Of a DNA stretch of 8,871 nt, positions 1 through 4,813 are shown piece after piece; within the stretch, counting starts at the first letter, position 1; the number at the start of each line of letters is the position of its first letter. Source of the DNA: Archaeoglobales archaeon (GTDB lineage: Archaea; Halobacteriota; Archaeoglobi; Archaeoglobales; Archaeoglobaceae); assembly GCA_003662985.1 (NCBI GenBank), contig QMZD01000053.1:1-8871 (forward strand), in the 5' to 3' direction. The notes under the pieces are model-generated. The model saw nothing but the letters and a program-made list of their open reading frames with translations. It was not told where the DNA came from and ran no database searches. The position numbers and the translations under genes were made by a program.

Positions 1-66
1 AACTTGGTAGTATACCAGAAGTATGAACATAACAGAAATAAACAGATGAAATTTAAGCTTAGGTAG
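1..66 (+). CDS. possible C-terminal tail of an upstream gene (partial)
   Basis: Frame 1 is open from the first base to a TAG at 64-66, giving 21 residues rich in Lys, Asn and Arg and ending KFKLR. The other two plus-strand frames stop within the first 25 bases. The stop lies one base before the ATG of the next gene, the tight spacing expected in an operon, and the AGGT that could serve the next gene overlaps the stop. A 21-codon open frame is common by chance, so this is a suggestion only. No family can be recognised from the tail. Confidence 0.35.
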   Translation, partial: NLVVYQKYEHNRNKQMKFKLR

Positions 67-67
67 C

Positions 68-415
68 ATGAGGATAGAAGGTTACGAGTTCGGGAGAATA
101 GTCGTGGACGGAAAGAAATTCACTTCAGATGTGATAGTAGGTAGTGATAACGTTATAAACTCGAGCTGGTGGAGAAAGGAAGGTCATCGTGTTCATAAAG
201 AGGATGTTCAGGAAATCTTGGCCTACAATCCTGAGATCGTGGTTTTCGGCACGGGCTATTATGGTATCGTGAAGGTTGAAAAGGAGGTAGAGGATCTGTT
301 TGGGAAAAAGGGAATCAAAGTGGAGAAAATGAAGTCTGGAGAGGCTGTAAAAAGGTTTAATGAGCTTTTAAAGCAGGGAAAGCGAGCTGTGCTCGCAATA
401 CATCTCACCTGCTAG
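68..415 (+). CDS. Mth938-like domain protein (DUF498 type)
   Basis: A complete 115-residue protein. It resembles the small single-domain Mth938/DUF498 family: an N-terminal strand pair with YEFGRIVVDGKK, the conserved SSWWRKEGHRV segment near residues 32-42, the central VVFGTGYYGIVKV block near residues 58-70, and the C-terminal AIHLTC ending. The length is typical of the family. The fold is known from structural genomics, and eukaryotic relatives include the AAMDC/NDUFAF3-like proteins, but the biochemical role in archaea is not established. The ATG at 68 is chosen because the protein then aligns from its first residues; an AGGT at 61-64 is a close, weak ribosome site. No clear TATA box is seen at the proper distance, so it is probably co-transcribed with an upstream gene. 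It is followed by the promoter of glyA. Confidence 0.85.
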   Translation: MRIEGYEFGRIVVDGKKFTSDVIVGSDNVINSSWWRKEGHRVHKEDVQEILAYNPEIVVFGTGYYGIVKVEKEVEDLFGKKGIKVEKMKSGEAVKRFNELLKQGKRAVLAIHLTC

Positions 416-460
416 CTTGGAGTCTGTGATTTAACTGCACACAACACCAGATTCCAAAGC

Positions 461-470
461 CTTATATAAT
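461..470 (+). promoter_or_regulatory. TATA box of glyA
   Basis: CTTATATAAT is preceded by CCAAAG, a plausible BRE. The centre is about 25 bases before the ATG at 491, so transcription should begin at or next to the start codon. No Shine-Dalgarno site lies between. The glyA mRNA is therefore predicted to be leaderless. Confidence 0.7.
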
Positions 471-490
471 CCCCCTTACCCCCATTTCTC

Positions 491-1762
491 ATGGGTTCGT
501 ATGAGGATGTGCTTGGCAAGCTTGAGGCTGAGGTGGTTAGACATAACAGTTTTTACAAAAATTCCCTCCCTCTTATAGCCAGCGAGAACCTCACATGCTC
601 AATTACAAGAAAATACTATTCTAGTGATCTTGGCCATAGGTATGCGGAGGGAAAGATCGGAGAAAGATTCTATCAGGGTTGTGATGCGATAGATGAGATA
701 GAGCAGCTCGCATTGGATTTAACGAAAAAACTTTTTAAAGCTGAGCATGCGAACGTTCAGCCCATAAGTGGTGTTGTTGCAAACATAGCCGCTTTTTTTG
801 CTCTTACAAAACCATCCGATTTAATTATGGCCATTTCCGTTCCCTGTGGGGGACATATTTCACATGACAGATTCTCGGCTGCTGGAATAAGGGGGTTGAA
901 GGTTGAGTACTATCCCTTCAATGTCGAAGAAATGGAGATAGATGTTGATGAAACAAAAAGGGTGGCGAGAAAATTAAAACCAAGGGTTTTCGTCCTTGGT
1001 TCAAGTCTTATCCTCTTTCCCCAGCCAGTTAAAGAATTGGCAGAACTTGCATCTGAGTTTAATTCTAAAGTACTTTACGATGCAAGTCACGTTCTTGGCT
1101 TGATAGCTGGTGGAGAATTTCAGGATCCTCTTAGAGAGGGAGCGGACGTTGTCACAGCCTCTACCCACAAAACATTCTTTGGGCCACAGAGAGCAATCAT
1201 ACTCTCGAAAAAAGAGCTTGCTGAGGAGGTGGATAAGGCTGTCTTCCCGGGAGTTGTCAGCAATCACCATCTCAACACGTTGGCAGCCTTGGTAGTATCT
1301 CTTGCCGAGATGCTGGAGTTTGGAAAAGATTACGCATCTCAGGTTGTTAAAAATGCTAAGAGGCTTGCGGAAAAGCTCTATGATTTGGGATTCAAGGTTA
1401 TAGGTGAGAGCAGAGGGTTCACAGCCTCACATCAGGTAGCTGTGGATGTGAGTGATTTGGGTGGAGGTTCAAAGGTTGCAAAGTCTTTGGAAAGGATAAA
1501 CATAGTTCTTAACAAGAACCTCCTTCCTTGGGATGACGTCTCAAAATCTCCTGATCCCTCTGGAATAAGAATTGGTGTGCAAGAAGTAACTAGACTTGGG
1601 ATGAAAGAAGATGAAATGGAGGAAATAGCCGAGATAATCCATTCTCGCCTTGTCAAGGGGGATGGTGAAGTCGAATTAAGGCAAAGGGTCAGGGAACTTA
1701 AGCAAAAGTTCAGCACAATAAAATATACATTCGAGGAGGAAGAGGCTTACGTGTGGGGATGA
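491..1762 (+). CDS. glyA: serine hydroxymethyltransferase
   Basis: A 423-residue pyridoxal-phosphate enzyme that interconverts serine and glycine while passing a one-carbon unit to a pterin carrier (tetrahydromethanopterin in many euryarchaea; tetrahydrofolate in bacteria). Visible hallmarks: PLIASEN at 27-33; the HRYAEG substrate segment at 49-54; GGHISH at 120-125, whose first His stacks on the cofactor; YDASH at 196-200, with Asp197 expected to pair with the pyridine nitrogen; and the PLP-lysine motif STHKTFFGPQ at 224-233 with Lys227. All catalytic residues are intact and the length matches the family (E. coli GlyA is about 417). The ATG at 491 fits the TATA box and the conserved N-terminus. 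It probably forms a single-gene unit: it has its own promoter and a hairpin follows the stop. The pterin used cannot be read from the sequence. Confidence 0.96.
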   Translation: MGSYEDVLGKLEAEVVRHNSFYKNSLPLIASENLTCSITRKYYSSDLGHRYAEGKIGERFYQGCDAIDEIEQLALDLTKKLFKAEHANVQPISGVVANIAAFFALTKPSDLIMAISVPCGGHISHDRFSAAGIRGLKVEYYPFNVEEMEIDVDETKRVARKLKPRVFVLGSSLILFPQPVKELAELASEFNSKVLYDASHVLGLIAGGEFQDPLREGADVVTASTHKTFFGPQRAIILSKKELAEEVDKAVFPGVVSNHHLNTLAALVVSLAEMLEFGKDYASQVVKNAKRLAEKLYDLGFKVIGESRGFTASHQVAVDVSDLGGGSKVAKSLERINIVLNKNLLPWDDVSKSPDPSGIRIGVQEVTRLGMKEDEMEEIAEIIHSRLVKGDGEVELRQRVRELKQKFSTIKYTFEEEEAYVWG

Positions 1763-1773
1763 AATTGTTAAAT

Positions 1774-1814
1774 CAATCAATTTTCAATCCTCGTCTCTCC
1801 TCTTGAAAATATTG
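1774..1814 (+). terminator. hairpin after glyA
   Basis: ATTTTCAA at 1780-1787 pairs perfectly with TTGAAAAT at 1803-1810 across a 15-base pyrimidine loop. CAAT at 1774-1777 and ATTG at 1811-1814 can extend the stem after a two-base bulge. It begins 12 bases after the glyA stop. No long T tract follows, so it may be an RNA 3'-end structure rather than the termination site itself; the pyrimidine-rich loop could also serve termination. Confidence 0.4.
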
Positions 1815-1840
1815 GGAAAATTAGAAAAATATTTAAAATG

Positions 1841-1861
1841 CACCACCCACCCCGCTCCACC
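1841..1861. other. C-rich tract in an AT-rich spacer (G-rich on the minus strand)
   Basis: Within otherwise AT-rich DNA this tract has C runs of 2, 3, 4, 2 and 2. The minus strand therefore carries five short G runs that could form a two-layer quadruplex. It lies between glyA and the coiled-coil gene. Apart from this tract, the glyA hairpin, a tiny ORF and AT-rich promoter-like boxes, I see nothing in the 269 bases from 1763 to 2031. Confidence 0.3.
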
Positions 1862-1870
1862 TTAAGAAAA

Positions 1871-1978
1871 CTTTAAATCTCAATTGATAAAACCGTGATG
1901 GGGAAAAAACTCGAACTCACTCAAATCATCAAAAATCATAAAAAGAAGTTCATGATAATAGGGGTAAAAATTAATTGA
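1871..1978 (+). other. possible leaderless 26-codon ORF with TATA-like box
   Basis: CTTTAAATCT at 1871-1880 lies about 23 bases before an ATG at 1898, which opens a 26-residue basic frame (begins MGKKLELTQI, ends IGVKIN) closed by TGA at 1976-1978. The spacing fits a leaderless archaeal start. There is no similarity I recognise, and such short frames arise readily by chance; it may instead be leader sequence of the coiled-coil gene. Confidence 0.2.
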
Positions 1979-1982
1979 GAAA

Positions 1983-1992
1983 ACTTAAAAAC
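1983..1992 (+). promoter_or_regulatory. TATA-like box of the coiled-coil gene
   Basis: ACTTAAAAAC gives a predicted transcription start near 2013-2016, leaving a leader of about 17-20 bases before the ATG at 2032. The GTGAG at 2023-2027 would then be an available ribosome site. Confidence 0.45.
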
Positions 1993-2010
1993 CCCATCCG
2001 AATCAATCGT

Positions 2011-2025
2011 ACAACGGCCTGTTGT
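2011..2025 (+). repeat. short inverted repeat between TATA box and start codon
   Basis: ACAAC and GTTGT are perfect 5-bp arms around GGCCT. The repeat sits at the predicted transcription start of the coiled-coil gene and its right arm overlaps the GTGAG ribosome site. It could be an operator or a short 5' hairpin. Arms this short also arise by chance. Confidence 0.3.
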
Positions 2026-2031
2026 GAGAAC

Positions 2032-2892
2032 ATGATGCTGGAAAAACTAATCGAAAGAAAAGAGCAACTTGAAAATGAACTTCAGGAACTTGCTAAAAAA
2101 CGTGATAGCCTTAACAGAGCTGCGAGGGAGTACGCTGATAAAAGGGATGAGCTCAATGCCGAATTCAAAGAACTTCTTGCCAAGGTAAAGGAAATCAAGG
2201 AAAAGAGAGATGAGTACAATCAGAAAGCTAAGGAGATGAAAGCAAAGAGAAATGCCGTTCATAGGGAGATAGACAAGCTGTATAGGGATCTCGACAAGCT
2301 TAGAAGGAGTCTCGACAAAGGTGGAAGACCTTTGGGAGAAATTGAGAAGGAAATCAGGAAGCTCGAATTCAAACAGCAAACTGCTGTACTCACAATCGAC
2401 AAAGAGAGGGCCCTCGTCGAAAGGATTGCCAAGCTTAAGAAGGAGCTTGAAGAGAGAAAAGACCAGCTTGAAAGACACGAGGAATTTAGAAAACTGATTA
2501 CCAAGATAAGGGAGTTGAAAGAGGAAGCAAGAAAGCTTCACCAGCAGATGCTCGAATACGTTGAAAAAGCCGATGGCTACCATGCGGAGATGACGAAGAC
2601 ATTCAAAATAATCGATGAAAAAAGGAGTGAAGCGGATAAAATGCATGAAAATTTCATAAACAGCAAGAAAGAGGCAGATAGACTCCATAACGAGACTATA
2701 AAAATCAGAAAGGATCTAAAAGATCTTGATAAGGTTATAAAAGCCTTAAAGGCAAAGCAGGCTAAGAGCAAGGTTGACAGGGAAAAAGAAGAGTTGATGA
2801 AAAGAGCTAGAGAAGTTTACGAGATGTTCAGGAAGGGAGAAAAGCTGGAAACGGAAGACTTACTCCTCCTTCAGAGAGCTGGTCTGATTTGA
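2032..2892 (+). CDS. archaeal coiled-coil protein (COG1340 type)
   Basis: A 286-residue, very charged protein predicted to be almost wholly alpha-helical coiled coil, with no membrane segment or enzyme motif. It resembles the conserved archaeal coiled-coil proteins of COG1340, sometimes misnamed phosphoserine phosphatase; their function is unknown. The first helical arm (about residues 2-95) carries a KRDxxN-type motif four times, the last degenerate (KRNAVH); a likely turn follows near GG/RP (97-100) or near TAVLT (117-121); the second arm (about 125-250) carries four A-x-x-x-H motifs. A short helical tail (MKRAREVYEMFRKGE, then LETEDLLLLQRAGLI) ends the protein and resembles a small capping domain. 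The start is tandem ATG 2032/2035, favoured over an in-frame TTG at 1975 because GTGAG lies at the right distance and the heptads begin there. It is convergent with the redox operon; the stops are only 13 bases apart. Confidence 0.85.
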   Translation: MMLEKLIERKEQLENELQELAKKRDSLNRAAREYADKRDELNAEFKELLAKVKEIKEKRDEYNQKAKEMKAKRNAVHREIDKLYRDLDKLRRSLDKGGRPLGEIEKEIRKLEFKQQTAVLTIDKERALVERIAKLKKELEERKDQLERHEEFRKLITKIRELKEEARKLHQQMLEYVEKADGYHAEMTKTFKIIDEKRSEADKMHENFINSKKEADRLHNETIKIRKDLKDLDKVIKALKAKQAKSKVDREKEELMKRAREVYEMFRKGEKLETEDLLLLQRAGLI

Positions 2893-2905
2893 TTTTGGTC
2901 TAACT

Positions 2906-3511
2906 TTACCCCAGTCTGAGCACCTCGTAAATAAACCTGTTCACCTCGTAAACAGGCGAGCTATACTTTTTCCCATAGACTTGGAAGGAGTTCCCACAGC
3001 CAGAGAAAGGGCTGATTATTCCTGCTCCCTTTAGCTCCGAAATCACGACCCCTCCATCTCTTCCGTATTTATGGCATATTTCGGAGATCGTGCTTCCGTA
3101 GACAAGTAGGTTTTCGGCCCCATCAAATATTTCATGGACAATCCTAACGAAATCTTTGACGTTCTTTTCTCCAATTTTTTTGAAGTAACTTATTATAGCA
3201 TCCTCAAGGTTAACTTCGCCTTTTTCAGAAATCTCAGAAAAGATGAACCGGATGATATATGGGATCTCGAGTTTATCGGTGGTTGAACTTAAAATCCTGC
3301 TTTTCCATGAAAGAGAATCGCTTATCGAACTTAGAGGGAGAGCGAGTTTAAAGTGGGTGAGAGTTAAAAAAACTTCAAAATCATCAGGATTAGGGTTCTT
3401 AATCTCTATTGTTCCATTTCTACTGTTTTTAAGAATTAAATCAATGGCTTTCCTAGAGTATTCATCGTCACCAATTATTTTCTCTGCAATTTTCAGGTTT
3501 ATCCTGTGCAT
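2906..3511 (-). CDS. unrecognised protein, last gene of the redox operon
   Basis: A 201-residue soluble protein of no family I recognise. The N-terminal half is mixed helix and strand (GTIEIKNPNPDDFEVFLTLT near 33-52). The C-terminal third (about 140-185) reads like a winged helix: helix with ISEICHKYG, turn, helix VVISELKGAGIIS, then two possible wing strands around FQVYGKKYSSPVYEV. Cysteines are only Cys146 and Cys172, so it is unlikely to hold a cluster alone. The ATG at 3511 lies 11 bases beyond the ferredoxin stop with a weak GAGAG before it; an upstream in-frame ATG at 3556 would overlap the ferredoxin by 34 bases and add a non-helical tail, so I reject it. It is probably co-transcribed with the ferredoxin and regulator. 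It may be a DNA-binding or adaptor protein, but the context alone does not prove it. Confidence 0.75.
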   Translation of the reverse strand: MHRINLKIAEKIIGDDEYSRKAIDLILKNSRNGTIEIKNPNPDDFEVFLTLTHFKLALPLSSISDSLSWKSRILSSTTDKLEIPYIIRFIFSEISEKGEVNLEDAIISYFKKIGEKNVKDFVRIVHEIFDGAENLLVYGSTISEICHKYGRDGGVVISELKGAGIISPFSGCGNSFQVYGKKYSSPVYEVNRFIYEVLRLG

Positions 3512-3522
3512 TTTTACTCTCT

Positions 3523-3696
3523 TCAATCCATTATCACGAGAGCCCCATAAGGACATGCTTCAACGCAGGCGTAGCATTCCTGACATTTTTCCGCATCTAT
3601 CTTCGCAACCTTAGACCCATTCCGGATTATCGCCCCGTATTTGCAAACCTTATCGCATGTCCTGCATCCTTGGCAGTTTAAAACCGCTATTGTCAT
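3523..3696 (-). CDS. small two-[4Fe-4S] ferredoxin
   Basis: A 57-residue protein absent from simple long-ORF lists. Two cluster-binding motifs are visible: Cys8-x2-Cys11-x2-Cys14-x3-Cys18, and Cys38-x2-Cys41-x2-Cys44-x3-Cys48-Pro. This is the bacterial-type 2[4Fe-4S] arrangement with the usual ending CPYGAL. The first motif lacks the Pro that normally follows the fourth Cys (Lys19 instead), which may tune the potential. It should carry one or two electrons at low potential in the cytoplasm. The ATG at 3696 follows the regulator stop by three bases, and AAGGT inside the end of the regulator gene can act as ribosome site. Its neighbours, two dithiol proteins and a regulator, suggest a role in redox sensing or in feeding electrons to them, but the partner is unknown. 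Confidence 0.9.
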   Translation of the reverse strand: MTIAVLNCQGCRTCDKVCKYGAIIRNGSKVAKIDAEKCQECYACVEACPYGALVIMD

Positions 3697-3699
3697 GGC

Positions 3700-4095
3700 T
3701 TAAACCTTCAATTTCAATTCTGTTTCTGATTCTTTTTTATCCATTTCTATAAACTCTTGAATTACTTTTTTCATCCTATAGTACCATCTATCCAGCAGAC
3801 TATTCATTTCGCTGGCGATTTTTTCTGTGTTCTCTACGCTGTAGAGATAGTAATATCCACCATCGTCCAGTATCTTTTTCTCTCTTGTCACCAAACCGGC
3901 AACCATCATCTTTTGGAGGGATTTGTAGATGGAATTCTCTCCTTTTCCCAATTCCCTGCTTAAAACATCAATTCTTGCAGAATTAAGCCTCCTTAGGACG
4001 TTAAATACTTGGATATCTGCTTCATTCAGGCCATAGAAGCACTCAAGCACATTATCACAGTTCAGCCGGATGATGACTTCTTTAATAGATTTCAT
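3700..4095 (-). CDS. winged-helix transcriptional regulator (TrmB-like)
   Basis: A 131-residue DNA-binding protein. The family pattern is clear: LECFYGLNEADIQVFNVL near 17-34, a helix-turn-helix with IDVLSRELGKGENSIYKSLQKMMVAGLVTRE at about 42-72, a wing around DDGGYYYLYSV at 77-87, and a C-terminal helix (about 92-122) of the kind used for dimerisation. Similar short archaeal regulators often begin with a segment ending CxxGL, and Cys19 fits that position; Cys13 is a second nearby cysteine. Cys13 and Cys19 could act as a thiol switch, which is inference. No sugar-binding TrmB domain is present, so it senses something else or is constitutive. The start ATG at 4095 lies three bases after the thioredoxin stop without a clear ribosome site, so translation is probably coupled. 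It may autoregulate the operon. Confidence 0.88.
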   Translation of the reverse strand: MKSIKEVIIRLNCDNVLECFYGLNEADIQVFNVLRRLNSARIDVLSRELGKGENSIYKSLQKMMVAGLVTREKKILDDGGYYYLYSVENTEKIASEMNSLLDRWYYRMKKVIQEFIEMDKKESETELKLKV

Positions 4096-4098
4096 ATT

Positions 4099-4425
4099 TC
4101 ATTGTTCTATCTTTTCAAGAGCTTTCTCGATTTCAAGTCTCACCGCACTCTCAGGCATTGCACCGATAAACGTGTTTACGATCTCACCATCGTAGAACAT
4201 CATAACTGTCGGAATGCTGAAGATACCAAATCTCGCCGCAATGTTTGGGTTCTCATCTGTATTCAGTTTTGTAAACTCCACCTTTCCGTTGTACTCTTTT
4301 TCAAGTTTTTCCAATACCGGAGTTAACATCCTGCATGGCATACACCATGGTGCCCAGAAATCAACCACAACGAGCTTTTTTTTCTTTATTTCATCCTCGA
4401 AGTTTCCTTCATTCAGGTCTTTCAT
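4099..4425 (-). CDS. thioredoxin, WCMPC active site
   Basis: A 108-residue cytoplasmic thioredoxin that reduces protein disulphides. Visible: VVVDFWAPWCMPC at 19-31 with the redox pair Cys28/Cys31, the buried Asp22, the cis-proline IPT at 71-73 (Pro72), and the terminal helix. Length and fold match standard thioredoxins. The odd point is Met in place of the usual Gly in WCGPC; the residues between the cysteines are known to tune redox potential and partner choice. The start ATG at 4425 has a strong GGGGTGAT site at a 5-base spacing. It is second in the run, 40 bases after the CPYC protein, and is followed three bases later by the regulator. The reducing enzyme is not in the window. Confidence 0.95.
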   Translation of the reverse strand: MKDLNEGNFEDEIKKKKLVVVDFWAPWCMPCRMLTPVLEKLEKEYNGKVEFTKLNTDENPNIAARFGIFSIPTVMMFYDGEIVNTFIGAMPESAVRLEIEKALEKIEQ

Positions 4426-4430
4426 ATATC

Positions 4431-4438
4431 ATCACCCC
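4431..4438 (-). promoter_or_regulatory. ribosome-binding site of the thioredoxin gene
   Basis: GGGGTGAT on the minus strand, five bases before the ATG at 4425, is the strongest Shine-Dalgarno match in the window. It confirms the start. A 6-bp inverted repeat (TGATGA at 4448-4453 with TCATCA at 4429-4434, plus-strand coordinates) covers part of it and could fold the site into a weak hairpin. Confidence 0.65.
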
Positions 4439-4465
4439 TTTCTAAGTTGATGAATTTAAGCAATT

Positions 4466-4735
4466 CTAACTCGCCCTTAACCTCTCCACTATCATTTCCA
4501 GCTCAAACAGTCTTGGAACTCCAAGCATTACAGCTTCGTCATTAATTATCAAGGCGGGAACCCCTCTTATTCCAAATTTTACAGCCTCTCTCAACCCCTC
4601 ATCTGTATTCACCGGAATTTCCATGGCTATCACATCTCTGTTTTTCTCCATGTATCTCCTCACGACGTCTGCTGCCATTGGGCAGTATGGGCATGTTGGA
4701 GAGGTTAGTAATTTTATCGTTATTAACTTTCCCAT
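4466..4735 (-). CDS. small thioredoxin/glutaredoxin-like protein, CPYC active site
   Basis: An 89-residue dithiol oxidoreductase, of the short archaeal type exemplified by Methanocaldococcus MJ0307, which has a glutaredoxin-like size and thioredoxin-like activity. The active site is SPTCPYCP at 12-19 (Cys15/Cys18), the cis-proline lies in RGVPALIIN (Pro60), and a C-terminal helix ends the domain. The ATG at 4735 is chosen because GGTGAT at 4747-4742 lies six bases before it; an in-frame GTG at 4741 would touch the ribosome site and is less likely. It is the first gene of the leftward redox run and has a good TATA box at 4766-4775. CPYC is the classical glutaredoxin motif, but a glutathione role is unlikely, as archaea of this kind generally lack glutathione; a reductant such as thioredoxin reductase or ferredoxin is inferred. 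Confidence 0.92.
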   Translation of the reverse strand: MGKLITIKLLTSPTCPYCPMAADVVRRYMEKNRDVIAMEIPVNTDEGLREAVKFGIRGVPALIINDEAVMLGVPRLFELEMIVERLRAS

Positions 4736-4741
4736 ATTCAC

Positions 4742-4747
4742 ATCACC
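4742..4747 (-). promoter_or_regulatory. ribosome-binding site of the CPYC protein
   Basis: GGTGAT on the minus strand, six bases before the ATG at 4735. It decides the start in favour of 4735 over the GTG at 4741. Confidence 0.6.
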
Positions 4748-4761
4748 AACGTCTAGCGTTG
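4747..4761 (-). promoter_or_regulatory. candidate operator: inverted repeat at the redox operon start site
   Basis: CAACG and CGTTG form perfect 5-bp arms around TCTAG (plus-strand reading). The repeat lies between the TATA box and the ribosome site, at the predicted transcription start, where archaeal repressors commonly bind. The winged-helix regulator in the same operon is the obvious candidate ligand, by inference. Confidence 0.4.
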
Positions 4762-4765
4762 ACCT

Positions 4766-4775
4766 GATATATAAA
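4766..4775 (-). promoter_or_regulatory. TATA box of the redox operon
   Basis: On the minus strand GTTTATATATC is a near-ideal archaeal TATA box, with AAAAG upstream as a possible BRE. It predicts a transcription start near 4744-4747 and a leader of about 9-12 bases. It drives at least the CPYC gene and, given the short gaps downstream, probably all five genes to 2906. Confidence 0.65.
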
Positions 4776-4799
4776 CTTTTACCGGTTTTTTAAAGTTCA

Positions 4800-4811
4800 T
4801 TAAAAATCGTT
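4800..4811 (-). terminator. T-tract after the GTPase gene
   Basis: Read on the minus strand, AACGATTTTTAA begins three bases after the GTPase stop. The T5 run could end transcription before the redox operon promoter. The same 12 bases recur after the LivF-like gene at 8400-8411. Confidence 0.35.
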
Positions 4812-4813
4812 CT

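Noticed and set aside
1893..1965. Possible C/D-box guide RNA (GTGATGG and ATGATAA resemble C and C' boxes)
   Set aside because: No CTGA D box at the required distance and the C-box match is imperfect.
1975..2031. TTG start at 1975 for the coiled-coil protein
   Set aside because: The added 19 residues are not coiled coil, overlap the likely TATA box, and GTGAG favours ATG 2032.
2047..2688. 213-residue open frame on the minus strand within the coiled-coil gene
   Set aside because: Phe/Leu-rich mirror of a Lys/Glu-rich coiled-coil sequence; typical antisense shadow with no start signals.
3512..3556. N-terminal extension of the 201-residue protein from ATG 3556
   Set aside because: It runs inside the ferredoxin coding sequence in another frame; ATG 3511 just after the ferredoxin stop fits operon spacing.
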